From contig JANQQL010000015.1 of assembly GCA_028289345.1 (NCBI GenBank), positions 1 through 64,000 of the forward strand: 64,000 nucleotides of DNA, given 5' to 3'. The DNA comes from Planctomycetota bacterium (GTDB taxonomy: Bacteria; Planctomycetota; B15-G4; SIAN01). Numbering within the stretch: the stretch's first letter is position 1; every line of letters starts with the position of its first letter. The position numbers and the translations under genes were made by a program. Below the pieces are notes generated by a model. It saw nothing but the letters and a program-made list of their open reading frames with translations, did no database searches and was not told the origin of the DNA. This document shows, in pieces, positions 53,766 to 62,614 of this stretch.

Positions 53766-54587
53766 TCAGACGACCGGCTCGACCGGTTCAACTGGTTGTT
53801 CCGCGCGGTCCGAAGCCTCGTCCAAAGCCCTCGCGCTCTCCAGGAACAGGTAGTTGACGTTGAGCTGAATGCGGCCGTCCAGATCCACCGGCACGCAATC
53901 CTTGAAGCCGAAGCGTGCGTCCTCCACCTGGAAAAGGCGATCAAAGAGACGCTGAACCTGAGTCTCCAAGGCGCGTCGAAGTTCCTCTTCGGTGATGACG
54001 CTTTCCGAAGAAAGCAGGTCGCCGAGCTTCAGGTTGGATTCTTTGGCCTGATCGATCAGGCGGTCCAGCTCATTCTCGTCCAACACGCCCTGCTCGATGA
54101 GGATCTCCCCCAGTCGATTGCCCGTCGGCGAACGGTCGCTCACCGCGTGCACCAAGTTGCCCTTTTCCAAGTACAGGGTGATGGATTCGTCCTGAGTCCA
54201 GACCTCGAGGCTGCCGTCCTTCTTCTGGCTGCTGAGCCAGCCGATCAGATCCGGGAGCGGAATGGTCTGAGTGTTGCCGAACAGGGCGTATTCCGAGGTG
54301 ATGGGTGACTCGGGATCGAGGGCAGGAATCGGGCTGTCGTCCGCCCAACCCATTTGCTTGCCGATGATGCCCGACACCGAAGAGCGCAGGTCGTCGAACA
54401 GGTTGGCCGGTTCCTCCTGGCCCATCTGCTCGTGGTGGTCGCTCACCAGGCTGATCTGGCGGCCAATGCGGCGAAGCTCCGCCATGCGTTTGGCGGAATC
54501 ATGGATGCGGCTGAGCCCCTGCACGCGCTTCGTGAGGGCCTTGCACGCCTGGATCCAACGCTCGAGTTCTGGGTCTTTCTTGGCCAT
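53766..54587 (-). CDS. DUF4388/PatA-like protein with MshEN-type segment
   Basis: 273 residues. After a helical N-terminus, YALFGNTQTIPLPDLIGWLS and GSLEVWTQDESITLYLEKGN with LVHAVSDRSPTGNRLGEIL form a DUF4388 (PatA-type) domain. LGEILIEQGVLDENELDRLI and KLGDLLSSESVITEEELRRA are repeats like the N-terminal domain of secretion ATPases (MshEN, a cyclic di-GMP-binding fold in some proteins). A link to the GGDEF protein nearby is possible. I chose ATG 54587; the ribosome site is weak. The Pro/Glu/Val-rich end (EQPVEPVEPVV) is disordered. Confidence 0.7.
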   Translation of the reverse strand: MAKKDPELERWIQACKALTKRVQGLSRIHDSAKRMAELRRIGRQISLVSDHHEQMGQEEPANLFDDLRSSVSGIIGKQMGWADDSPIPALDPESPITSEYALFGNTQTIPLPDLIGWLSSQKKDGSLEVWTQDESITLYLEKGNLVHAVSDRSPTGNRLGEILIEQGVLDENELDRLIDQAKESNLKLGDLLSSESVITEEELRRALETQVQRLFDRLFQVEDARFGFKDCVPVDLDGRIQLNVNYLFLESARALDEASDRAEQPVEPVEPVV

Positions 54588-55006
54588 GGAGCTTTCATCG
54601 ATGGGGGAGGAGCCCCGCCGAGGACTATCGACGAACGTCCTCATGCCGATGGAGAGAAACTGAGGGATTTCCCTTGGTCCACCCCGGGGTGCCGGGAAAG
54701 GACTTCCCGCTCCCGGCCGATCCTTGGGGAATCGCCGGGGGAAGATCGCGCGCAAAGCTCGGCCCGGCGGGAACTTGCGACACTTCGGGCGGCGCAATGG
54801 CTCGACGGGGACAGAAACGGTCCAAATCGTCGCAAGGGTGAGCCCAGCAAGGACTTGGGCCATTCGTTGTAGGCCTTCGCGAAGCGGACTCGCTAGTGTC
54901 CGTGTCCGGATCGTCCCCTGGGGGCCGAGACCTCCGGCTGCGACCGCCCTCGCCCCCGTGCGTCGGGAAGAGCCATCCGCCACCCCTTGCTCAGGACCCT
55001 TGTCTC
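54588..55006. promoter_or_regulatory. Divergent intergenic region, about 420 bp
   Basis: Separates the DUF4388 gene (minus) and the corrinoid methyltransferase operon (plus). It must contain both promoters, but it is GC-rich throughout and I could not identify convincing hexamers, a riboswitch (including a B12 box) or a small gene. Confidence 0.35.
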
Positions 55007-56458
55007 ATGAGAGCACAGGCCCGAATTCTGGAAACGAACCTGATCGAGCGCGTTGTGGACGAGGCGTTCTCGGTTCTGGGTAAGACCGGCGTTCTGATCG
55101 AGGATCCGGAGAGCTTCCAACGGGTCGTGGACCTGGGACTCCCCGGCGACCCGCAGACCAAGCGAGTCACCTTCCCTCGGGCGATCGTCGAGCAGGCGCT
55201 GAAGACCGCCCCATCCTCCATTCCGCTGTACGACCGGGATGGACAGGAGCACGCGCGACTCGAGGCGGAGCGGGTGCACTTCGTCCCCGCCTCCTCCGCA
55301 CTTCGGATTTTGGATCGCCACACCGGCGAGTTCCGCGACCCCACCACTCCCGACTTCGTCGAGTACGTGAAGGTCGCCAATCGCCTGCCCCACCTGGCCT
55401 ACCTCTCGACCGCCTTCATCCCCAAGGACATCCCCCAAGATATCGCCGACGCCTGGCGGCTCTACCTGGTGTTGAGCCACAGCCGTCAGCCTGTCGTCTC
55501 TGGCGCGTTCACTTCTTACGGAGTGGAGCGCATGGGACGGTTGATGGAAGCGTTTCGCACCGGCAAGGAAGAGCTGCGCCAGAAACCGATGGCGCTGTTC
55601 ACCTGCTGCCCCAACACCCCCCTTCGCTGGGGCGAAGATCCGGTGCAGAACATTCTGGACTGCGCGGAATGGGGCATCCCCATCGAAGTGGTGCCGGTGC
55701 TGTTGCTCGGCATGATCTCACCGGCAACCACCGTGGGCGCTCTGGTCCTCCATACGGCGGAGGTGCTGAGCGGGTTGACCATCTCGCAATGTGCGAGAGA
55801 AGGAAGCCCGGTGGTTTTCGGCGGAGCACCGGCAACATTCCACATGCAGATGATGACCAACCCGATGACCGCCGTGGAAGCGCTCCAGGTCTATTGCGGC
55901 TACGCCCAAATCGCCAAGCACCTAAACCTCCCGTCTCAAGCATACATGGGGCTCAGCGACTCGAAGTTCAACGACCCCCAAGCCGGGGCCGAGACCGGAA
56001 TTGGCATGTTCTTGGCCGCGATGGCCGGGATCAATTCGGTGTCCGGACCGGGCATGCTCGACTACGTCAACGGCTTCAGCCTGGAAAAGCTGGTGTTCGA
56101 CGACGAGATGGCGGCCCACGCGCTGCACTTCGTCCGTGACGTCGAAATCAAAGAGGACCTTCCGACCCAGCCCCTGATCGACGAACTTCTTTCCGAGAAC
56201 CACTTGCTGACCTCGGAGCACACCTTGGAACATTGGCCCAAGGAGTTCCACATGCCCGGCCCCATGGTGGACCGGACCAACTGGGACCAATGGGAAATGC
56301 AAGGGAGCAAGCAACACCCGGAACGAGCTCGCGAGATCATCGACCAGGCTCTGGAAGAGCATGACGAGGAACCCCTAGGCGAGGACTTCCACAAAGAAAT
56401 GCAGGACATGTTCCGCAAGACCTGTCTCACCAAGGACGTCGAGCTTCCGGGATTCTGA
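55007..56458 (+). CDS. MttB-superfamily corrinoid methyltransferase (non-pyrrolysine, quaternary-amine type)
   Basis: 483 residues, ATG 55007 with AGGA upstream. The sequence matches the trimethylamine-methyltransferase superfamily: SVLGKTGVLIEDPESFQRVV, AFIPKDIPQDIADAWRLYLV, FTCCPNTPLRWGEDPVQNIL, IEVVPVLLLGMISPATTVGA and TGIGMFLAAMAGINSVSGPG. The reading frame has no internal stop, hence no pyrrolysine. Such homologs are known to demethylate glycine betaine, proline betaine or carnitine, passing the methyl group to a corrinoid protein. The corrinoid protein gene follows after 2 nt, supporting exactly that role. The precise amine cannot be told from sequence. Confidence 0.92.
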   Translation: MRAQARILETNLIERVVDEAFSVLGKTGVLIEDPESFQRVVDLGLPGDPQTKRVTFPRAIVEQALKTAPSSIPLYDRDGQEHARLEAERVHFVPASSALRILDRHTGEFRDPTTPDFVEYVKVANRLPHLAYLSTAFIPKDIPQDIADAWRLYLVLSHSRQPVVSGAFTSYGVERMGRLMEAFRTGKEELRQKPMALFTCCPNTPLRWGEDPVQNILDCAEWGIPIEVVPVLLLGMISPATTVGALVLHTAEVLSGLTISQCAREGSPVVFGGAPATFHMQMMTNPMTAVEALQVYCGYAQIAKHLNLPSQAYMGLSDSKFNDPQAGAETGIGMFLAAMAGINSVSGPGMLDYVNGFSLEKLVFDDEMAAHALHFVRDVEIKEDLPTQPLIDELLSENHLLTSEHTLEHWPKEFHMPGPMVDRTNWDQWEMQGSKQHPERAREIIDQALEEHDEEPLGEDFHKEMQDMFRKTCLTKDVELPGF

Positions 56459-56460
56459 CC

Positions 56461-57117
56461 ATGGCCGACTACCCGCTGATGAATCAGCTTCTCTTCGAAG
56501 GGAAGCACAAGGAAGTCGAGCAGATGACCCGGGACGCCCTCGAAGAGGGCCTGCCGGTGCGCGAGGTACTGGAAGACGGGTTGATCGCCGGAATGCGTGT
56601 GGTGGGCGAGGACTTTCGCTTCAATCGCATCTTCGTGCCGGAAGTGCTCCTGGCCGCGCGGGCGATGAAAGCGGGGATGGAGGTCTTGCGACCGCTGCTG
56701 ACGGTGCGTGAGGACGGCGCCGACGCCCAGTCCTTCGACATCATCGTGATGGGAACCGTCAAGGGGGACCTCCACGACATCGGCAAGAACCTGGTCGGCA
56801 TGATGGCAGAAGGCGCAGGCTTCCAAATCGTGGACCTTGGCACCAACACCAGTGCCGAAGAGTTCATCGAAGCAGTCAAGGAGCACAAGGCGTGCATCCT
56901 CGGCATGAGCGCGCTGTTGACCACAACCATGGTGTACATGAAGACCGTGGTCGATGCGGTGCGCGCCGCAAACGTGGACGTGAAGATCTGCGTCGGCGGG
57001 GCTCCCTTGAGTCATGAGTTCGCCGAAAAGATCGGCGCCGACGGATACGCCGCCGACGCCGCCAGCGCCGTGCGCTTGTTCAAGCGCCTGGTGGGAACCG
57101 AAGAAACCGCGAGCTGA
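56461..57117 (+). CDS. Methyltransferase cognate corrinoid protein
   Basis: 218 residues, begins 2 nt after the MttB-like stop. The N-terminal helical cap (EVLEDGLIAGMRVVGEDFRF, FVPEVLLAARAMKAGM) and the B12-binding domain with MGTVKGDLHDIGKNLVGMMA are clear. His105 in D-x-H-x-x-G is the cobalt ligand, and SALLTTTM and VGGAPLSHEFAEKIGADGYA complete the fold. It accepts a methyl group from the MttB-like protein on Co(I) and passes it on. It matches MtbC/MttC/MetH-B12-domain-type proteins in length and layout. Confidence 0.95.
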   Translation: MADYPLMNQLLFEGKHKEVEQMTRDALEEGLPVREVLEDGLIAGMRVVGEDFRFNRIFVPEVLLAARAMKAGMEVLRPLLTVREDGADAQSFDIIVMGTVKGDLHDIGKNLVGMMAEGAGFQIVDLGTNTSAEEFIEAVKEHKACILGMSALLTTTMVYMKTVVDAVRAANVDVKICVGGAPLSHEFAEKIGADGYAADAASAVRLFKRLVGTEETAS

Positions 57118-57121
57118 CTCG

Positions 57122-58741
57122 GTGACGACCACCAAGGTCATCGTGGATCGCCACACCGCGTCGATCGACCCTCACACGTCGCTGTTCGAAGCCGCCGAAG
57201 GGCTCGGAGTCCGCGTCCCGACCTCCTGCCGAAAGCAGGGCAAGTGCCGCGAATGCCTGGTGGAGATCGACGAAGGCGCGGAACTACTATCGGCTCCCAG
57301 CCCGGAAGAAGCCCACTTGCGCGAAGGATTCCGGCTTTCCTGCCGGACCCGAGTGGAGCGAGAAGGAACGGTGGTGTGCCACACGTTGCGGCGGGGAGCA
57401 ATGCGGGTGGAAGAGTCGGCCCACGGACTGCCGACTCGAGAAACCATCGCAGAAGCAACGATGACGCGGCGCGGGGCCGACCTGCTTCGCGCGGGACACA
57501 AGGTGGGTGTTGCTCCGGACCGGTTGCTCGGGGTGGCGGTCGATCTCGGGACCACCACCGTGGTGATGCGCTTGCATGACTTGGAAAGCGGGGACCTGCT
57601 CGCGACCCAGTCCTTCGAGAACCCCCAGCGCTACGGCGGCTCGGACATCATGGCCCGTATCCAGTACGACCTGGATCATCCAGGACGTCTGCTGCAGCGC
57701 ACGCTCTTGGGGTACCTTCGCCACACGATCGAGGCGTTGCCCGCAGAACCGGAACAGATCGTCGACTTCGTCGTGGCCGGCAACACGACGATGCGCGACC
57801 TGTTCTTCGGGTTGGACGTGTCTTCGGTTGGGCAAAAGCCCTACCGATCACTCACCGAGCACGAGTTTCGCGACGGCAAGCGATCGACGACAAGCTTGCG
57901 GGTGTCGGCGCGAAAACTCGGCTTGCCTTTGCACCCGGCGGCGGAGGTGTGTGGCTTGCCACTGGTTTCGAGCCACGTCGGAGCGGACGCCGCGGCAGCG
58001 TTGCTCGCGACGGACCTCGGTTCGAGCCGTGAGCTGCACGTGCTGATGGACCTCGGCACGAATACCGAGCTCATCCTGGGAAACCGAGAACGCTTGCTGG
58101 CGGCTTCGTGTCCGGCGGGTCCCGCCTTCGAGGGCGGTGCCATCACTTGTGGCATGCCGGCATTGGAGGGCGCCATCGAGCGCGTTCGTTGGAACGGCAA
58201 GCAACTTAGCAAGCAGGTGATCGGCGGCGGAAGCCCGGTCGGCATCTGTGGTTCCGGACTGATCGATGCATTGGGTGAGCTGCGGCGGACGGAATCCATG
58301 AATGCCCAGGGCCGACTCGAGGACGAATGCAATCCCTTCGTGTTGGACCGGGAGGAAGGCGTCGTGCTGACGGAAGCAGACATCAATGAACTTGCCCAAG
58401 CCAAAGGAGCCAACGTCGCGGGACTCCGGATTCTGCTGGACCGATTCGGAAAACCTGCCGAGGCGATCGAGCGTTTCTACTTGGCGGGGGGCTTTGCGCG
58501 ACACCTGGACCTGGACGCCGCCCGTCAGATTGGCCTGATCCCCGATCTTCCCGACGATCGCTTCGTACAGGTCGGCAACGCCTCGCTCGAGGGCGCGTCC
58601 CTGGCATTGACCTCCACCCGCCACCGAGAGCAGTTGGAGCAACGAGTTCGGACCATCGAACACGTCGAACTCGAAACCCACCCTCAGTTCTTCGACTTCT
58701 TTGTCGAAGGCTGCCAGTTCGAACCGGTGACCACCCGTTGA
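57122..58741 (+). CDS. Reductive activator of corrinoid-dependent methyltransferases (RACE, ASKHA/DUF4445)
   Basis: 539 residues, GTG start at 57122, 4 nt after the corrinoid gene stop. The N-terminal 2Fe-2S ferredoxin domain has four Cys in SCRKQGKCRECLVEIDEG and REGFRLSCRT (36, 42, 45, 74). A linker precedes the ASKHA domain: LGVAVDLGTTTVVMRLHDLE, VVAGNTTMRDLFFGLD, SCPAGPAFEGGAITCGMPAL and YLAGGFARHLDLDAARQIGL. This is the bacterial RACE type, which uses ATP to drive reduction of inactive Co(II) to Co(I) in corrinoid proteins. Its place beside the MttB-like and corrinoid genes fits that job. Confidence 0.93.
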   Translation: MTTTKVIVDRHTASIDPHTSLFEAAEGLGVRVPTSCRKQGKCRECLVEIDEGAELLSAPSPEEAHLREGFRLSCRTRVEREGTVVCHTLRRGAMRVEESAHGLPTRETIAEATMTRRGADLLRAGHKVGVAPDRLLGVAVDLGTTTVVMRLHDLESGDLLATQSFENPQRYGGSDIMARIQYDLDHPGRLLQRTLLGYLRHTIEALPAEPEQIVDFVVAGNTTMRDLFFGLDVSSVGQKPYRSLTEHEFRDGKRSTTSLRVSARKLGLPLHPAAEVCGLPLVSSHVGADAAAALLATDLGSSRELHVLMDLGTNTELILGNRERLLAASCPAGPAFEGGAITCGMPALEGAIERVRWNGKQLSKQVIGGGSPVGICGSGLIDALGELRRTESMNAQGRLEDECNPFVLDREEGVVLTEADINELAQAKGANVAGLRILLDRFGKPAEAIERFYLAGGFARHLDLDAARQIGLIPDLPDDRFVQVGNASLEGASLALTSTRHREQLEQRVRTIEHVELETHPQFFDFFVEGCQFEPVTTR

Positions 58742-59460
58742 CCACTTCGTCCGTCGCCTTCTCATTCGATCCCCCTCGATCGCTGATCACGGAGATCCGC
58801 CGGGAACGGTTGGCTCAATTGGCGGGTTACCCTTCTGCGGATCACTTCACCGATTCGTCCTGGCGAGTGGCAAGGGAGGCCGGCGAATGGATGCGAACCC
58901 GCGCGAGGACATTCGTCGAGTGGCAAGAGCGGACAATCGTCTTGCGGTCCCCTCACGAACTGATCCTCGAGGACGAAGTTCGCGACCCGATCTTGTTGTC
59001 AGACTCCGGAGTCGTGGAACCTCTCACCGAAGCGAACGCGAGATCGACTCTGCTCGTTCTCTTCGGAATCGAGCAAGAACTCGAAGAAGCCTTGGCGGCC
59101 TCGTGGAAACACCGCCCCGACCACGCCTACTTCCTCGACCGCTGGGCAGTCGCCGTCGTCGAGAACCTGTTTCGATGGCTCTCCGAAGAAATCCAGCGCC
59201 AAGCCAAGCAGCAACAACACTTCGCCGCCCCACCCCTCGCCCCGGGCCACCGCCGCTGGAACGTCGCCGGCCTGTCCACTTTCACCCAAGCGTTCCCGAG
59301 AGCACTCCCTGCCCACGCCATGGCCGTCCTGTACGGCATCACGCCAACACCAGTCCCGTGGCCCAAAGACACCTGCCAAGCCTGCCTCCGCCCCGCCTGC
59401 GAATACCGTCATCCAGCGCCGCGGCAAGAACACCCGTCACACGGGGCCTCAGCAACTTAG
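58738..59460 (+). CDS. Stand-alone MetH reactivation-domain-like protein
   Basis: 240 residues. TTG 58738 overlaps the RACE stop by 4 nt. The middle YFLDRWAVAVVENLFRWLSE followed by EIQRQAKQQQ resembles the helical part of the vitamin B12-dependent methionine synthase activation domain. The segment HRRWNVAGLSTFTQAFPRAL sits where the domain's R-x-x-P-G-Y-x-x-W motif would be, but is changed. The end DTCQACLRPACEYR has a three-Cys signature (213, 216, 221) I associate with free-standing versions of this domain. It may help reduce or re-methylate the corrinoid protein. The altered core motif means SAM binding is uncertain. Confidence 0.65.
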   Translation: MTTSSVAFSFDPPRSLITEIRRERLAQLAGYPSADHFTDSSWRVAREAGEWMRTRARTFVEWQERTIVLRSPHELILEDEVRDPILLSDSGVVEPLTEANARSTLLVLFGIEQELEEALAASWKHRPDHAYFLDRWAVAVVENLFRWLSEEIQRQAKQQQHFAAPPLAPGHRRWNVAGLSTFTQAFPRALPAHAMAVLYGITPTPVPWPKDTCQACLRPACEYRHPAPRQEHPSHGASAT

Positions 59461-59683
59461 CCCGGGAACACCCGCCGCGGCGTCCTGTGCCCAGGCAATC
59501 GCGCCGACTCGACGCCCCGCGACATGCTCCGCGACCGCCGATCGAGGGCGCCACGTCTCGGGCCCGCGATACCCATCGCCGCCGTTTCCCGAGACGAAGC
59601 AGCCCCTTCTCGATCCTCCCGAATCCAGCGATACTTCGCATTCTTCCAAGCGCGTTCTCCCGCATTCTTCCGAGCGACTTTCG

Positions 59684-60571
59684 ATGACCGACAAGCTCCT
59701 GAAGCGACTCTCTTCCGAGGTACTGCTCGGTGACGGTGCCATGGGCACCCAGCTTCAAGCGGCGGGACTCGAACCGGGAGGCTGTGGGGAAGCCTGGAAC
59801 GTGGACCATCCGGAGAAGATTCTCGAGATCCAGCGCCGATACGTGAGTGCCGGCTCGGACTGCCTCATCACCAATACGTTCGGTGGCAGTCGCGTCATGC
59901 TCGAGCGCCATGGAGAAGGAGAGCGCGTCGTCGCCATCAATGAGGCCGCGGTGCGGATCGCCCGACAAGCCTTCGACGATGCGCCGGGCTTCGTGATCGG
60001 GGACATCGGTCCCTTCGGCGGCCTCCTGGAACCCATTGGCGACGTCCCTGTGGCCACCGTTGAGCAGGCTTTTCTCGAACAAGCCCGGGCTCTCGCTGGC
60101 ACCGACGCCATCATCATCGAGACCCAAACATCCCTCGAAGAACTCGGCATCGGAATCACCGCCGCCCGCGAAGCCGGCGCCCCGGTCGTCATCGGCTCCA
60201 TCGCCTTCGACCTCACCCACGACGGCGAGGACTTCCGCACGATGATGGGAACCAGCCCCGAACAGGCCGCGGAATTTATGGAAGAGCGAAACGTCGACAT
60301 CTTGGCTTTCAACTGCGGCACCGGCATCGACATGGAATCAGGAGTCGAGATCGCCCGTCGCTATCGACGCGTGTCCCAGCGACCGATCATGGCGCAGCCG
60401 AATGCGGGACAGCCCGAGCTCGAGGACTTCCAGGCGGTGTATCACGAAACCCCGGAGCACATGGCAGCCGGCATTCCGGCGCTGCTCGAGGCAGGCGTCA
60501 GGATCATCGGCGGATGCTGCGGGAGCACGCCCGCGCATATCGCAGAGTTTCGGAACTGCGTTTCCAAGTGA
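59684..60571 (+). CDS. Homocysteine S-methyltransferase (MetH N-terminal-domain type)
   Basis: 295 residues. The N-terminus LLGDGAMGTQLQAAGLEPGG and LITNTFGGSRVMLERHG fit the Hcy-binding barrel. Zinc is bound by Cys211 in LAFNCGTGIDM and the pair Cys278/279 in IIGGCCGSTPAHIAEFR. AIIIETQTSLEELGIGITAA is also typical. The protein is only the Hcy domain; no folate, B12 or activation domain is attached, but those functions are encoded separately upstream. It follows a 223-nt gap and a weak ribosome site, so it may have its own promoter. It would make methionine using the methyl group on the corrinoid protein. Confidence 0.92.
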   Translation: MTDKLLKRLSSEVLLGDGAMGTQLQAAGLEPGGCGEAWNVDHPEKILEIQRRYVSAGSDCLITNTFGGSRVMLERHGEGERVVAINEAAVRIARQAFDDAPGFVIGDIGPFGGLLEPIGDVPVATVEQAFLEQARALAGTDAIIIETQTSLEELGIGITAAREAGAPVVIGSIAFDLTHDGEDFRTMMGTSPEQAAEFMEERNVDILAFNCGTGIDMESGVEIARRYRRVSQRPIMAQPNAGQPELEDFQAVYHETPEHMAAGIPALLEAGVRIIGGCCGSTPAHIAEFRNCVSK

Positions 60572-60652
60572 TCAAGACAATCTCACGACGCATCTGTCGT
60601 GGGGGACCTCTCTTCCGAGAGGGCGTGCCACCAGTCCCCTTCTTGCCGTCCC

Positions 60653-62188
60653 TTAGTTCCCCACCCAGTTCACTTTGATCGCCCAGTTCCGCGTCGTCAC
60701 CGGAATCGCATTGGTCGCGAAGTTGTTGTTGCTCCGAGCGCTCAAGTTGTTGGGAAGAGGGACTCCACAGCCGGACTTGGTGTCGGTTCCATCGGCGTCC
60801 GAGCAGATCCAGATGCAAGTGTCCCCCGGAAACACCTTGGCTGCGGCCACATAGGGCTGCCCGCCAATGCCGACGGGTACCGAGTCCGGCAACGGAAAGA
60901 CCGTCCCGGGATAACACAAATCGGAAGTGGTGTTCGCGGGTAAGACGGAACTCAGCAAGGCAGACCCCGTGGAGAAGTCCGGCTCAATGTCCACGTTCGG
61001 GTCAACTCCCGAGGTCAGCCGGTGAAACCCGACCCACTCCATGGATTGGGATCCGCAAAAATCGTTCACGCTGATCTCGACACTCGTCACCAACGCGTTG
61101 TCCAGACCCGCGGCGGTGTTCGAGGACGCGGTCCCCATGTTGACGACAAACCAGTCCGACGGGCCCGAAGGATTGGTCACTTTCCAGCAGAAACCGTCGT
61201 GGTCGCCATCATCTCGAATTCCGTAGCAGGCCGAAGGACAGGCGGTCGGCGGCTGCATTGGGTTCATGGTCGCCGTGTTGCTGATCTTCAGCTTCGGCTT
61301 GTTATTGGGCTTGAGGTCGCAGTAGTCCTGGTAAATCAGGCAGAGCGTGATCGGAGCAGCCCCCAGACCGCAAGGAAACGGCGCACACAGCTCCCAGGTG
61401 TCGGGCTTCGGACCCGGAGCAAAGGCATTGCCCGTCGTCGTGAAGACGACCGGAATTCCCAAGTTCAGCAACGGGACTCCGGCGGAGCAAAAGAAGAGAA
61501 GACTTCGCTGCCCCGTCTGCGTTCCCCAGAAGGTCAGGCAGTATTGTTCAAAGGAGTTCAAAGTTACCGAGGGCACACCATTGACCAAGAACGTGTTCTT
61601 CCCCACCGCCTCGGGCCGTGTGACCAAACCCAGTTGCCAATTCAGTCCGGAGTTCAACGCGCCGGTGTCATAGTTCGTGGTGGATGCAAAAGAGCGATTG
61701 AAGGCTGGGCCAAGGGTGTCTGCACCCAACCAGGTTGCGCTATCCCCCGGGCGCTGCTGCATGGCGACGTGAATGTCCGTCGAACCCAGATGGAAGCACG
61801 GCAAAGCGTAGCTTACGAAGTCGGTGAACCCGTCATCGGGATTCACCCCCGCCAGAAACTCATGAAGCGGATTGCTCAGATTCGGCGTGTTGGGAAACAC
61901 CCCTGATTCTGGATAGATCCCCAACGTCATCGTGTCTCCCGACCCAATCGTATCCCAGACATCGACGCAGATTCCGAAGACCGCATTGCTCTGACAAGAC
62001 GAATCGAAGTCCACATTGAACCAATCGCTCGCGCCCGCGGGATTGTTCAGCTTCCACCACGAGTCTGTCCCCGATCCATCATCAAAGACCTTGCAGTCCA
62101 GGGAAACCGGCACGTCCACCCCAGCAACCTGTCCGATCGCCGGAAGCTCGAGAGCAGCTACGGCAACGATCGCGGCGAGCATTCTCAT
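60653..62188 (-). CDS. Secreted protein of unknown family, paralog 1 of a tandem pair
   Basis: 511 residues, ATG 62188 with AAGGAG seven bases upstream and a signal peptide (RMLAAIVAVAALELPAIGQV). Two halves share a pattern: KVFDDGSGTDSWWKLNNPAG and SDWFNVDF in the first half, RDDGDHDGFCWKVTNPSGPS and DWFVVNMG in the second, so it contains an internal duplication. Cys residues are plentiful and evenly spaced, suggesting disulfides. No catalytic motif is visible. It ends in TTRNWAIKVNWVGN, as does its neighbour. The copy at 62615-64000 is about three-quarters or more identical by eye. Function unknown; surface or extracellular. Confidence 0.8.
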   Translation of the reverse strand: MRMLAAIVAVAALELPAIGQVAGVDVPVSLDCKVFDDGSGTDSWWKLNNPAGASDWFNVDFDSSCQSNAVFGICVDVWDTIGSGDTMTLGIYPESGVFPNTPNLSNPLHEFLAGVNPDDGFTDFVSYALPCFHLGSTDIHVAMQQRPGDSATWLGADTLGPAFNRSFASTTNYDTGALNSGLNWQLGLVTRPEAVGKNTFLVNGVPSVTLNSFEQYCLTFWGTQTGQRSLLFFCSAGVPLLNLGIPVVFTTTGNAFAPGPKPDTWELCAPFPCGLGAAPITLCLIYQDYCDLKPNNKPKLKISNTATMNPMQPPTACPSACYGIRDDGDHDGFCWKVTNPSGPSDWFVVNMGTASSNTAAGLDNALVTSVEISVNDFCGSQSMEWVGFHRLTSGVDPNVDIEPDFSTGSALLSSVLPANTTSDLCYPGTVFPLPDSVPVGIGGQPYVAAAKVFPGDTCIWICSDADGTDTKSGCGVPLPNNLSARSNNNFATNAIPVTTRNWAIKVNWVGN

Positions 62189-62434
62189 GGAAGACTCCTT
62201 AGGAACAGGGCCAGGGCTCGACAGCGTTAGCGTCGACCTTCTGGGAGGGTGACACCCCCTCGACCAGCAGGCCTCACGTTCGCAGCACTCGGCACAGGAA
62301 GGTTCTCGAAAAATTCCGGTTCGGGGCCTTCTTGACGAGATTTGGGTCTTGTTCGGGTCCTGTTCGTCTCTGTTCGAGTGCAAAGACAACCTCGCCAACC
62401 ACTCCAACCCAGTGGGAGGAACCATGCGATCGAT

Positions 62435-62614
62435 CGCAGAGACTCGTGCGTGGAGCCCGTGGAAGGAACTGCCCAAGTCGAGAATGTTGGGACAACGGGA
62501 CCAGCCCAGAGTCACCGACTCAAGGGTACCCCAGAGGTCGACACAGATCCCAAGCGAGGTCCTTCCGAAGAGATCCGGGCAACGGTTGGCGATCGAATCA
62601 ACGAACCAGCGTAT
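62435..62614 (-). pseudogene. Decayed fragment of a third copy of the tandem secreted protein
   Basis: Immediately after the TAG of the downstream paralog and in the same frame, the minus strand reads IRWFVDSIANRCPDLFGRTS, then LGICVDLWGTLESVTLGW, and CPNILDLGSSFHGLHARVSA. These match, in order, DWFNVDFDS, FGICVDVWDTIGSGDTMTLG and FPNTPDLNNPLHELHARVEP of the intact paralogs (about residues 55-115). Start, signal peptide and later parts are missing. The alignment is by eye and interrupted by short gaps. Confidence 0.55.

Noticed and set aside
59520..59683. Possible further copy of the dispersed repeat
   Set aside because: Only a short stretch (CCGAATCCAGCGAT) resembles copy C; the other blocks and order are missing.
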